Shown: positions 46,344 to 53,714 of the stretch, one piece after another
Layout: every line of letters begins with the position of its first letter
Position numbering within the stretch: the stretch's first letter is position 1
Source of the DNA: Staphylospora marina
GTDB taxonomy: Bacteria > Bacillota > Bacilli > Thermoactinomycetales > Thermoactinomycetaceae
Direction of reading: 5' to 3'
DNA: 64,000 bases
NCBI RefSeq assembly: GCF_003856495.1
Contig: NZ_CP034118.1
Location: 2,447,842 to 2,511,841 of the forward strand
Position numbers and translations under genes: made by a program
Notes under the pieces: generated by a model
What the model saw: only the letters and a program-made list of their open reading frames with translations
Told to the model about the DNA's origin: nothing
Databases searched by the model: none

Positions 46344-46586
46344 TCAACCGCCAAACCCCTCGTCATCATCGTAATCTTCATACAGCTTGAGATATTTGCG
46401 CTTGCCGTCTTCTTCAATCCAATCATTCGGATCGACGGGAGTGCCGTCTTCATCACACTTCCGATCTTTGTTGTCATCGGCGCAATAATCCAGATCACAC
46501 CCGGACACGGTCAAAGAGATCAAAGCGGCCGCGAACAACCCAACCACCTTCGAAGTCTTTCCCCCAAACGGAAGCCGCTTTTCCAC
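46344..46586 (-). CDS. small acidic lipoprotein, YgiB-like partner
   Basis: 80 residues from GTG 46586 (AGGAGGGG upstream): basic start, hydrophobic segment VVGLFAAALISLTVSGC with lipobox at Cys 30, then a short Asp/Glu-rich tail (YCADDNKDRKCDEDGTPVD; LKLYEDYDDDEG). It ends 4 bases before the ATP-grasp gene begins. It may tether or bind a cationic substrate for that enzyme; this is inference. Confidence 0.75.
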   Translation of the reverse strand: MEKRLPFGGKTSKVVGLFAAALISLTVSGCDLDYCADDNKDRKCDEDGTPVDPNDWIEEDGKRKYLKLYEDYDDDEGFGG

Positions 46587-46812
46587 CCGTCCCCCTCCTC
46601 TGAATATTCTGACATGCATTTTTGGGCGTGGAGGGAAAATCCGGGCATCGGTCCTGACGATGCCCGCGTGAAACCATCCGGCGGACGGCTGTCCAAGGCG
46701 CCTTCCGCGACGGATGAAAAACGCGAAACCCACGAATGAAGCCGTCTCGGAAATGAGTTGACGGCCTTCCGCCCACAGTTTTATACCCGTTTTCTTTTGT
46801 TTCGACACGGAT

Positions 46813-47493
46813 TTATCCCGCGTTGGCTGTTTCTTTGCCGCGGTTTTTTGCCCACTTTCCCACCAGCAGCACACCGGCGACCACCAGGGCGGCAAACACG
46901 TATTTCAGCCAATCGGCCTGGGCGAACACGTCATGGAAGAGTTTTTCGTCAGCGATCATTTTTCCCGCCGTCCAAGCGAGCACACCGGCCCCGACATAGA
47001 TGAGGCGCGGGTAACGCTCCAGAAGCCGCAGTACCACCGTGCTTCCCCACACCACGATCGGGACGCTGATGAGCAGACCGAGGATCACGAGAAGGTAGCT
47101 TCCGTGCGCGGCACCGGCCACGGCCAACACATTGTCCAGCCCCATCACCGCATCGGCGATGATGATCGTTCGAATGGCCGCCCACATGCTGTCCGCCGCC
47201 TGGACATCATGTTTCTTTTCCTCCAACAGGAGCTTCCATGCGATCCAGACCAGAATCAATCCCCCGATCAGAAGCAGTCCCGGGATCTTGAGCAGCCAAA
47301 CCACTGCAAGCGTGGCGGCCGCACGGATGATGATGGCTCCGACGGTTCCGTACACGATCACTTTCTTTTGCTTGTCTTTCGGCAGATTGCGCGCCGCCAG
47401 TCCGATGACGATGGCATTGTCACCGGCGAGCACAAGGTCAATGATGATGATGGAAAGAAGTGCGCTCAAAAACTCAAACGACAGGAAATCCAT
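46813..47493 (-). CDS. TerC-family metal exporter (YkoY/YjbE-like)
   Basis: 226 residues, seven membrane helices, with the paired acidic motifs IIIIDLVLAGDNAIVIGLAARNL and IIIADAVMGLDNVLAVAGAAHG. In Bacillus, TerC proteins export manganese and help metallate secreted enzymes. The upstream yybP-ykoY riboswitch supports manganese as the ligand. AAGGAGGAG precedes the ATG. Confidence 0.93.
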   Translation of the reverse strand: MDFLSFEFLSALLSIIIIDLVLAGDNAIVIGLAARNLPKDKQKKVIVYGTVGAIIIRAAATLAVVWLLKIPGLLLIGGLILVWIAWKLLLEEKKHDVQAADSMWAAIRTIIIADAVMGLDNVLAVAGAAHGSYLLVILGLLISVPIVVWGSTVVLRLLERYPRLIYVGAGVLAWTAGKMIADEKLFHDVFAQADWLKYVFAALVVAGVLLVGKWAKNRGKETANAG

Positions 47494-47518
47494 CTTGAAC
47501 TCCTCCTTGTTGCACTCC

Positions 47519-47650
47519 CAAAAAATAGAAATAGACCTTTACTTTGTCCCCAAAGTAAAGGTCTCGCTGACAACGAAAACGTTGCCCGACAGAGCCGGGG
47601 CGATCCGCCCGTACTGACGACTATGCCGAAAAGCTACTCCCCTGTTACCG
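47519..47650 (-). promoter_or_regulatory. yybP-ykoY manganese riboswitch
   Basis: On the minus strand the conserved GGGGAGTAGC (47642-47633) starts the aptamer, followed by GTCGTCAG, GGGCGG/CGCCC pairing, and a switch hairpin in which GAGACCTTTACTTTG and CAAAGTAAAGGTCT (47564-47533) form a terminator with TTTTTT. Manganese binding would prevent that terminator and switch on the TerC gene. Confidence 0.92.
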
Positions 47651-47677
47651 ATCCACATGCTATTTTTTTCAACTCTC

Positions 47678-47706
47678 ATCTTATCCCACGGGATTTGTCC
47701 GAGTCA
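47678..47706 (-). promoter_or_regulatory. promoter of the riboswitch-terC transcript
   Basis: On the minus strand TTGACT (47706-47701), 17 bases, TAAGAT (47683-47678); transcription would start ~20 bases before the aptamer. Confidence 0.75.
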
Positions 47707-47887
47707 ATCAAAATATTTGCAAGATCCAAATCCTCTATTCACAAGCAGGTTTGAAAATCATTTTGTATCAGAATTAAAACCTCGGGCATGCAAAAGGGAT
47801 TCCGCATATCAAATCGAAATGTAATGATGGGCTTCGCTCCGGCCGTCCGCCGACCGCAGCCCATACAGAATAAGGAGGAAGATCCCT

Positions 47888-48508
47888 TTGCGCCTGGTTT
47901 GCCTCATCGTTGTACATCCTTCGCCCCATACCGCATCGGAGACCGTATCCAGGTGGAAGGAAGAGATCCGAAAACGGTTGCCGGAAACCGCCCCTGTTCG
48001 CCGCCATGACGCGGAGGAAAACCGTTTGCTCTGGCTTCATGCTTGCTGTCAGGAAGAAGTGAGAACCCGTTTGGACGGCTTGGACCCCTCCGCCGCATCC
48101 ATCCTCTGCACCGACGGTTCGCAAGACGTGTGGCTGTCCTTTTTGGCCGTCGGAGTCCGGGGATTCGTTTCGTTCCGCGACCAAAAAGAACTTCCCGGAG
48201 CCATCCGCGCCGTGAACGCCGGCGGCCTCTATTTCAGCCGGTCCTATCATGAACGGGCGGGAGACATCTTGTACTGGAATCATCTGATCCACCGGGAGAA
48301 CCATTCTCTTCCGCTGACCCCCACGGAAAGACGCATCATCCAGGAAATCGCCATGGACCGGTCCAACCGGGAAATCGCCCAATCCTTGCGAATCAGTGAA
48401 CGGACCGTGGAGCATCACGTGTCGACCGCGCTTCGAAAAACCGGTGCGAAATCGCGCGTCGGATTGGTGATCCGCACCCTGAAAAATTTCCAAATAAATG
48501 TTATATAA
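47888..48508 (+). CDS. LuxR/NarL-family regulator with degenerate receiver
   Basis: 206 residues from TTG 47888, preceded by AAGGAGGA. The C-terminal HTH is clear: LTPTERRIIQEIAMDRSNRE, IAQSLRISERTVEHHVS and TALRKTGAKSRVGLVIRTL. The N-terminal half follows the NarL receiver plan (ILCTDGSQDVWLSFLAVGVR, then AIRAVNAGGLYFS), but the acidic pocket near the N-terminus, the phospho-acceptor Asp and the YLLK lysine are not evident. No histidine kinase gene is adjacent. It reads into the RiPP cluster and probably controls it, perhaps without phosphorylation. Confidence 0.85.
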   Translation: MRLVCLIVVHPSPHTASETVSRWKEEIRKRLPETAPVRRHDAEENRLLWLHACCQEEVRTRLDGLDPSAASILCTDGSQDVWLSFLAVGVRGFVSFRDQKELPGAIRAVNAGGLYFSRSYHERAGDILYWNHLIHRENHSLPLTPTERRIIQEIAMDRSNREIAQSLRISERTVEHHVSTALRKTGAKSRVGLVIRTLKNFQINVI

Positions 48509-48683
48509 AATTCTTAATTTGTGGAAAATACGGATTCGAAAATCGTCTTTCTGTGATATAAAAAGACTAGATTTTGATGGATTGATGGATTTTCATCCCA
48601 ATGCATGCATGATCCGGATGGATCTTCCGCGCGAACGTATGGGTCTTCCGCGTCTCTTCGGGTTCCCTCCCGGTCCGTCAAAG

Positions 48684-48745
48684 CGGTTCCGAAATCGTTT
48701 TCATTTTCGGACGGCAGCGGATCCCGACATAATCGGAACCGTTTT
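48684..48745 (+). terminator. long hairpin between regulator and precursor genes
   Basis: CGGTTCCGA (48684-48692) pairs with TCGGAACCG (48733-48741), then TTTT. It could terminate the regulator transcript or attenuate transcription into the precursor genes. Confidence 0.5.
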
Positions 48746-48784
48746 CCATGGCGACGGATCCGGCTTTCCGCCATCGCTTCGGGG

Positions 48785-48806
48785 CCTCCTTTTTCCGGAA
48801 AGGAGG
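48785..48806 (+). promoter_or_regulatory. hairpin that buries an unused Shine-Dalgarno sequence
   Basis: CCTCCTTT (48785-48792), loop TTCCGG, AAAGGAGG (48799-48806): a perfect 8-bp stem whose right arm is an ideal ribosome site (AAAGGAGGTGA). No start codon lies within range downstream. It may be a regulatory hairpin or the trace of a lost fifth precursor gene. Confidence 0.5.
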
Positions 48807-48897
48807 TGAATCCTTCCCGAGCGCCCCGATCTTCCTTCCCCCATCTTCATTCCCGGAATCGGGTGCGGCTCTTCATCCTACCGGAGGCAGGTGAAAA

Positions 48898-49056
48898 GTG
48901 GTGGAAGTGAAAGATCTGGAGATCACCGGACTGGACATCATGGATCTCAGCGATGCCGCCGCACTTCCGGAAACGGGAGCTTCTTCGGGAGAATCCAGCT
49001 GCTCCGTGGCGAGCTCCACCTGCGGTTCCAGCTCCTGCTGCAGCTCCTGTTGGTAA
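48898..49056 (+). CDS. RiPP precursor peptide 1
   Basis: 52 residues from GTG 48898 (GGAGG 10 bases upstream; GTG 48901 also possible). Leader: MVEVKDLEITGLDIMDLSD, then AAALPETGA. Probable core SSGESSCSVASSTCGSSSCC plus SSCW: 18 of 24 residues are Ser, Thr or Cys, with five Cys. The GA|S boundary is a guess from thiopeptide precursors, in which the core usually starts with Ser after GA. It is the only one of the four with Glu and a C-terminal Trp in the core, and with one extra residue before the shared STCGSSSCC block. Confidence 0.85.
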   Translation: MVEVKDLEITGLDIMDLSDAAALPETGASSGESSCSVASSTCGSSSCCSSCW

Positions 49057-49100
49057 TGATTGCCTGAACACGTACAAACCGGAAGGGAGAGTCATCATCG

Positions 49101-49259
49101 ATGGACATGGAGATCCGGCATCTTGAAGTGACGGGACTGGAAGTGATGGAGCTGAGCGACGCCGCCGCACTTCCGGAAACGGGGGCTTCTTCGGGCATCA
49201 CGCCCTGCACGTATTGCTCCACCTGCGGCTCCAGCTCCTGCTGCGCGTCGTGTCAATGA
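49101..49259 (+). CDS. RiPP precursor peptide 2
   Basis: 52 residues from ATG 49101 (GGAAGGGAGA ~12 bases upstream; ATG 49107 would match the start of peptides 3 and 4). Leader MDMEIRHLEVTGLEVMELSD, then AAALPETGA. Probable core SSGITPCTYCSTCGSSSCCA plus SCQ: 16 of 23 residues Ser/Thr/Cys, six Cys. It has Ile, Pro, Tyr and an extra Cys where the others have Ser/Thr/Ala, so its product should differ most. Confidence 0.85.
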   Translation: MDMEIRHLEVTGLEVMELSDAAALPETGASSGITPCTYCSTCGSSSCCASCQ

Positions 49260-49361
49260 ACCGTTCATCCCCGCAGGGACGGACAAGAACCTTCCGTTTC
49301 ACTCCCCGGTCTGCTTGTTTCTCCGAGTGATTGGCCGAATCCTGAAAAGGAGGTGAAACTC

Positions 49362-49511
49362 ATGGAAATCCGTGACCTGGAAATCACCGGTCTGGAAGTG
49401 CTCGACCTGAGCGACGCCGCTGCCCTGCCGGAAACGGGAGCTTCTTCCGGTTCCACTTCCTGCAGCGCTTCCTCCACCTGCGGTTCCAGCTCCTGCTGCG
49501 CTTCCTGCTGA
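49362..49511 (+). CDS. RiPP precursor peptide 3
   Basis: 49 residues from ATG 49362, with an ideal AAAAGGAGGTGA upstream. Leader MEIRDLEITGLEVLDLSD, then AAALPETGA. Probable core SSGSTSCSASSTCGSSSCCA plus SC: 18 of 22 residues Ser/Thr/Cys. It differs from peptide 4 at two core positions only (Thr/Ser and Ala/Gly). Confidence 0.88.
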   Translation: MEIRDLEITGLEVLDLSDAAALPETGASSGSTSCSASSTCGSSSCCASC

Positions 49512-49550
49512 GGAGCGTACCGGGCTTGATCTTGTCAAGGAGGTGATCCC

Positions 49551-49700
49551 ATGGAGATCCGTGACCTGGAAATCACCGGTCTGGAAGTGCTCGACCTGAG
49601 CGATGCCGCCGCTTTGCCGGAGACCGGAGCCTCTTCCGGTTCTTCGTCCTGCAGCGCTTCTTCCACCTGCGGCTCCAGCTCCTGCTGCGGCTCTTGCTGA
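49551..49700 (+). CDS. RiPP precursor peptide 4
   Basis: 49 residues from ATG 49551, preceded by AAGGAGGTGAT, a full match to the 16S 3' end. Leader identical to peptide 3 (MEIRDLEITGLEVLDLSD, AAALPETGA); probable core SSGSSSCSASSTCGSSSCCG plus SC. Coding bases differ from peptide 3 at several silent sites, so the duplication is not very recent. Confidence 0.88.
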   Translation: MEIRDLEITGLEVLDLSDAAALPETGASSGSSSCSASSTCGSSSCCGSC

Positions 49701-49846
49701 TGCATGTTCTGATTCGCGTTTTTCGGAAAGCGAAGCAAACGGGTGTGGCCGCACCCGGGTGCTTCGCTTCCATCTATTTTACCACGTCATGGCAGATGAT
49801 TCCATCAGACGACGGGCTTATTGCCCCGAAAAGGAGGGGTTTGTGC

Positions 49847-52570
49847 TTGGCTGTTTCCGGTGAGAACCTCATCCGTCCCCCGAAACGCGTTTCCCGCCGT
49901 CTGTTTCCCCATTTCCTGATCCGCACCGGCGGACTCCCCGCCGATGGTCTCCGCTTCATGCGTGCGAAGGAAACCGTGGAGCGCTTGCGGGAAATGACGG
50001 CTCTCTCCCGGCGGTTGTCCGAAGAGAACGGGGAGCTGATCGAAGCGGTGGAACGGGAAGTCCCGCAGGTTCGCTCCGATTCGCTCCGCAACGCGCTCAT
50101 CCGGTTCAAACGGGACCTGTACAACGGTAGAAAGCCCAAGGTCCGCGTGACCGAAGAATGGGCGGAACTGACTCCGGAGCTTGCGCAACGGATTCGGCTG
50201 CGACTGCAAAACGAGGAGCGACTGGTCAAACTCCGGGAAGAAGCCCGAACCCGCTTTGAAGAGGAGCTGCTTGATGCCAGACGCCATCTCCGGCAAACGG
50301 TGACCGACCCTCGCCTGTTGGCCGGCATCGCGCTCACCAGCCAGGAGCTCCACGAAAAGGCGGTCAAGTACATAGAGACACCGGTGGAGCGGCAAAAATC
50401 CCGCCTGCGCAAGGTGGAGACCAGCCTGGTGAAATTCGTGACGCGGGCGTCGGTGAAAACCAGCCCGTTCAGCACGTTTACGGCCGTGGGCACGGGCTCT
50501 TGGGACGAACGGGCGGAACATGCTCCGTTTACCCTGCCTTCCCCGAACCACCGGGTGTTCACCGAGCTGAACCACGCCAATCTCCTGCGGGTGATGGAGG
50601 GATTGTGCGCCCATCCGGAAGTGCGCGTCCAGCTTCGGTATCGGATCAATCCGACGCTCATCATCGATCAGGGGCGGGTCAAATACATTCGCCGGACGGA
50701 TGATTCCAAGCTGCGTCCCCGGGTGTTCAAAACGCTGGAGACCCCCGTATCCCTGGACGCCAATCCGGCCATTCGCCTGGTGCTGTCCCGTTTCGGGGAT
50801 GCTTCGGAATTGTCGTATGCCGAATTGATCCGCCGGTTGACGGAAGCGGGCCAATTCCCGGCCGAGCAACTGCGCGCCTTCGTGAATCAGCTCATATCCC
50901 TGCAAGTGCTGGTTCCGGTACTCCCGCGTCACGAGCAGAACCCCGATTTGGCCGGCTGGTTGATCCGCTGGCTGGAATCGCTGGACGGGGACATCCCGAA
51001 AACGGCCCGGGACCATCTCATCCGGATCCGGGAATTGGCCGAGGCCGCGCCCGACGACACCCCGGAAACCCGCTCGCGGCGTCTTCGCGACATTCGCAAC
51101 GAATTTCACGCGCTGCGCAAGTCGGTCGGCTTTGAGTTGTCCGACGAATCCCTGGCCCTCCTCCTGTTCGAGGACGCGATCCTGGAAGAAGAAGCGCGGA
51201 TGAATCCCTCCGCCTGGGAACGGCATCTGGATGACCTCTTCGCTTGGCAGCGATTGCTTCCCGTCCTGGACGTCAAGTTCCGCATCCAGTCGAAAATCGC
51301 CGCCCAATTCGTCGAGATGTACGGAGAGAACGGCATCTGCGACCGACCGGGACGGTTCCTCAGCCAGGTGATCACCTCCATCACCGACTACTTCCGTTCG
51401 ATGCTCCCGTCCAACATGATGAAAGACACGGAGCTGCACAACGACGTGGAAAACGTTCGCCGGCTGAATGAACTGAAACGGGAACTCGGGAAACTCATCG
51501 CCGAAAAACTGCGCTCTTCCGAAGAGGAAGCGTTTCTCAGCCGGGAGGAGATTGAGCGTCTGACCGAACGGATCCCCGCCCAGGTGCAGCACCGTTTCCT
51601 CACCAACGACGCGTTTGTCCAGCCGGCACTGGCAGACGGCAAACCGCTGTGGGTCCTGAATCACTTGTATGTGGGCAACGGCACGTTTTTCACCCGTTTT
51701 TTGCCCTGGTTCCGGGAAGAGTTGACACAGCGGCTTCGGGAAGAGCTGCGGGAGCTGGTTCACCCGCGGACGCTGGCCGAATTGTCCGGCGTGTTCGGGT
51801 TCAACGCCAATCTGCGGCCGAGACTGGCTCCGTTTGAACTGGATTTGCCCATGTTGCCGCCGGCGCGGGACGGCCTCGGGCCGGACGAGGTGATTTCGTG
51901 GGAGGATGTGATCCTCAAGTACGACAAGCGGGAGGACCGGGTGAAGGTGGTTCATCCGAAACACGGCGACCTGGCCGTTTTGTTCGCCGGTACCCTCATC
52001 CCCGCCCTGCTTCCGTTCGTGGTCAATTTCCTGGTGACGCAGTTCACCTGCGGCAACATGCCGGAAAACCTGTTCCTGTTCGCCGAGGAGGAGCTGAGTC
52101 CCGATGAGCGTCAAAAGATCCGGATCTGGCCGCGACTTCGGGTGGGAGATGTGGTGCTATCCCGCAAAAAATGGGTGATTCCCCGCGGGCACCTCCCCAA
52201 ACGGGAGCCGAATGACAGCGATTTCGACTGGTTCGAGCGCGTGCATCGCTGGAAAGAGGAAATCGGATTTCCCGATCGGATCTTCGTCCGCTTCATTCCG
52301 CTGGACGATTCCGAAAACCCGTTCGGTGAGGACAGGGAGCCGTCCGATGCCTCCCGGAACTTCGACTTCACCGACTGGAAGCCGCAATGGATCGACTTTC
52401 AAAATCCGCTGACCGTGAAACTGCTGGGCAAAATGATCGCCGAGCAGCCCACCGGCATGATCGCCGAAGAGATGCTCCCTGATCTGGAACATCTCGCAAC
52501 CGACCCGGATGATCACAAACGGGTGAATGAATGGGTGATCGAACTCAGCCAAGTTCCGGAGGTGGAATGA
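49847..52570 (+). CDS. LanB-type dehydratase, glutamylation protein (TbtB/TclK-like)
   Basis: About 907 residues. TTG 49847 is chosen since AAAAGGAGGGG (49829-49838) lies at proper distance; the longer frame from 49694 overlaps precursor 4. The protein is an all-Lant_dehydr_N (PF04738) type: PHFLIRTGGLPADGLRFM at the start, SVKTSPFSTFTAVG (~205), PSNMMKDTELHNDVENVRRL, and a C-terminal TVKLLGKMIAEQPTG. In split thiopeptide dehydratases this part moves glutamate from Glu-tRNA to Ser/Thr side chains. It lacks the elimination domain, which is the next gene. Confidence 0.9.
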   Translation: MAVSGENLIRPPKRVSRRLFPHFLIRTGGLPADGLRFMRAKETVERLREMTALSRRLSEENGELIEAVEREVPQVRSDSLRNALIRFKRDLYNGRKPKVRVTEEWAELTPELAQRIRLRLQNEERLVKLREEARTRFEEELLDARRHLRQTVTDPRLLAGIALTSQELHEKAVKYIETPVERQKSRLRKVETSLVKFVTRASVKTSPFSTFTAVGTGSWDERAEHAPFTLPSPNHRVFTELNHANLLRVMEGLCAHPEVRVQLRYRINPTLIIDQGRVKYIRRTDDSKLRPRVFKTLETPVSLDANPAIRLVLSRFGDASELSYAELIRRLTEAGQFPAEQLRAFVNQLISLQVLVPVLPRHEQNPDLAGWLIRWLESLDGDIPKTARDHLIRIRELAEAAPDDTPETRSRRLRDIRNEFHALRKSVGFELSDESLALLLFEDAILEEEARMNPSAWERHLDDLFAWQRLLPVLDVKFRIQSKIAAQFVEMYGENGICDRPGRFLSQVITSITDYFRSMLPSNMMKDTELHNDVENVRRLNELKRELGKLIAEKLRSSEEEAFLSREEIERLTERIPAQVQHRFLTNDAFVQPALADGKPLWVLNHLYVGNGTFFTRFLPWFREELTQRLREELRELVHPRTLAELSGVFGFNANLRPRLAPFELDLPMLPPARDGLGPDEVISWEDVILKYDKREDRVKVVHPKHGDLAVLFAGTLIPALLPFVVNFLVTQFTCGNMPENLFLFAEEELSPDERQKIRIWPRLRVGDVVLSRKKWVIPRGHLPKREPNDSDFDWFERVHRWKEEIGFPDRIFVRFIPLDDSENPFGEDREPSDASRNFDFTDWKPQWIDFQNPLTVKLLGKMIAEQPTGMIAEEMLPDLEHLATDPDDHKRVNEWVIELSQVPEVE

Positions 52571-52574
52571 TCCC

Positions 52575-53714
52575 GTGTGGAAAGCCGTTCGCATCACGTA
52601 TTACGAAGACAACAAGGATCGGCTTCTGACGGAAGCGATCAAGCCCGCCGTGGAAAAGCTTCAAACCCGCGGACTCGGCCGCTGGTTTCTGAGGCGCCAT
52701 TGGAAACGGGGCCCCCACATCTCCCTGGTCCTGGAAGACACGAATGAGCGATTGGAGACCGACTGGTTGCCACTCATCCGGGAAACCGTACTTCCCTGGC
52801 TGAACGACCATCCGTCACGCAAAGAGATCGATCCGGATCAATACCTCAAGCTGAGCGAGACCTTGGGAGCCTGGGAACTGGAGCCGGGGCCTTATCTTCC
52901 CCTGTCTCCCGACAACAGCCTGAACGTCGAGCCCCACGATCGCAGGGAAGATGTCGTCAGCGGGGCACGCGTGGCCGAGCTGTTGGAAGCGTTCCGTTCC
53001 GATGTGGCGCCGGTGACGCTGGAGCTGATCGCGGAAAGCGCCGGAAACCGCGGAAAACGACTGGAACAAATGATCGGACTGATGGCGGTCATCGCCGAAC
53101 TGTACCCGCTCGGAGGAATCACGCGCGGGCATTTGTCATACCGTTCGCACGTGGAAGGTTACCTGCACACGTTTGACACCGACGGCCGTCTGCGCGAAAC
53201 CTTCCGGCAACGGGACCGGGAACTGGGCGGGCGCATCGATGAGCTGGTCCGGGCGGTGCTGGCGCATACGGGAGAAGAAGGCGGTGTGTATCACGGACCG
53301 GACCGGTGGCTCCGCGCTTGGGCGGAAGCGTCCCTTCGCCTGTACACGGAAGCCAAGACCTTGGCCGACGCCGGAGAACTGACCTCGCGAACCGATCACT
53401 ATCGGGAGATCGCCGCCACCATCGGCGAAGAGGCGGTGAAACGATGGGATCCCTCCGGGAATGAGCGGGGACTCAGCCCGTTTCATCAAAACCTGCAGTC
53501 CCGGGAAGAAGGCATGCGGGTCCTGCAAAGCCCGGAATTTGCCGCATACCGGATTGTGGTCAATGCCTTCTACGCCCATCTGCCCCTGTTTGACATCAAT
53601 CCTCACACCAAGCATTTGTTGTGCGAACTGGTATCCAATGCAACCGAGCGGATCAAGGGTGTGACCTGGCAGCAACTGACAGGGTTTGGCCAAGGAGGAA
53701 CCGCGGATGCTTGA
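52575..53714 (+). CDS. LanB C-domain-like protein, probable glutamate elimination subunit (TbtC-like)
   Basis: 379 residues of the Lant_dehydr_C / thiopeptide-type biosynthesis family (PF14028): WKAVRITYYEDNKDRLLTEA, WFLRRHWKRGPHISLVLED, YLPLSPDNSLNVEPHDRRED and YEFA-like helices to the end. The nearest partner, 4 bases upstream, is the glutamylation protein, so elimination of glutamate to give Dha/Dhb is the likeliest role. Its paralogue at 59143 could take either this role or pyridine synthesis; sequence alone does not fully decide. Confidence 0.82.
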   Translation: MWKAVRITYYEDNKDRLLTEAIKPAVEKLQTRGLGRWFLRRHWKRGPHISLVLEDTNERLETDWLPLIRETVLPWLNDHPSRKEIDPDQYLKLSETLGAWELEPGPYLPLSPDNSLNVEPHDRREDVVSGARVAELLEAFRSDVAPVTLELIAESAGNRGKRLEQMIGLMAVIAELYPLGGITRGHLSYRSHVEGYLHTFDTDGRLRETFRQRDRELGGRIDELVRAVLAHTGEEGGVYHGPDRWLRAWAEASLRLYTEAKTLADAGELTSRTDHYREIAATIGEEAVKRWDPSGNERGLSPFHQNLQSREEGMRVLQSPEFAAYRIVVNAFYAHLPLFDINPHTKHLLCELVSNATERIKGVTWQQLTGFGQGGTADA

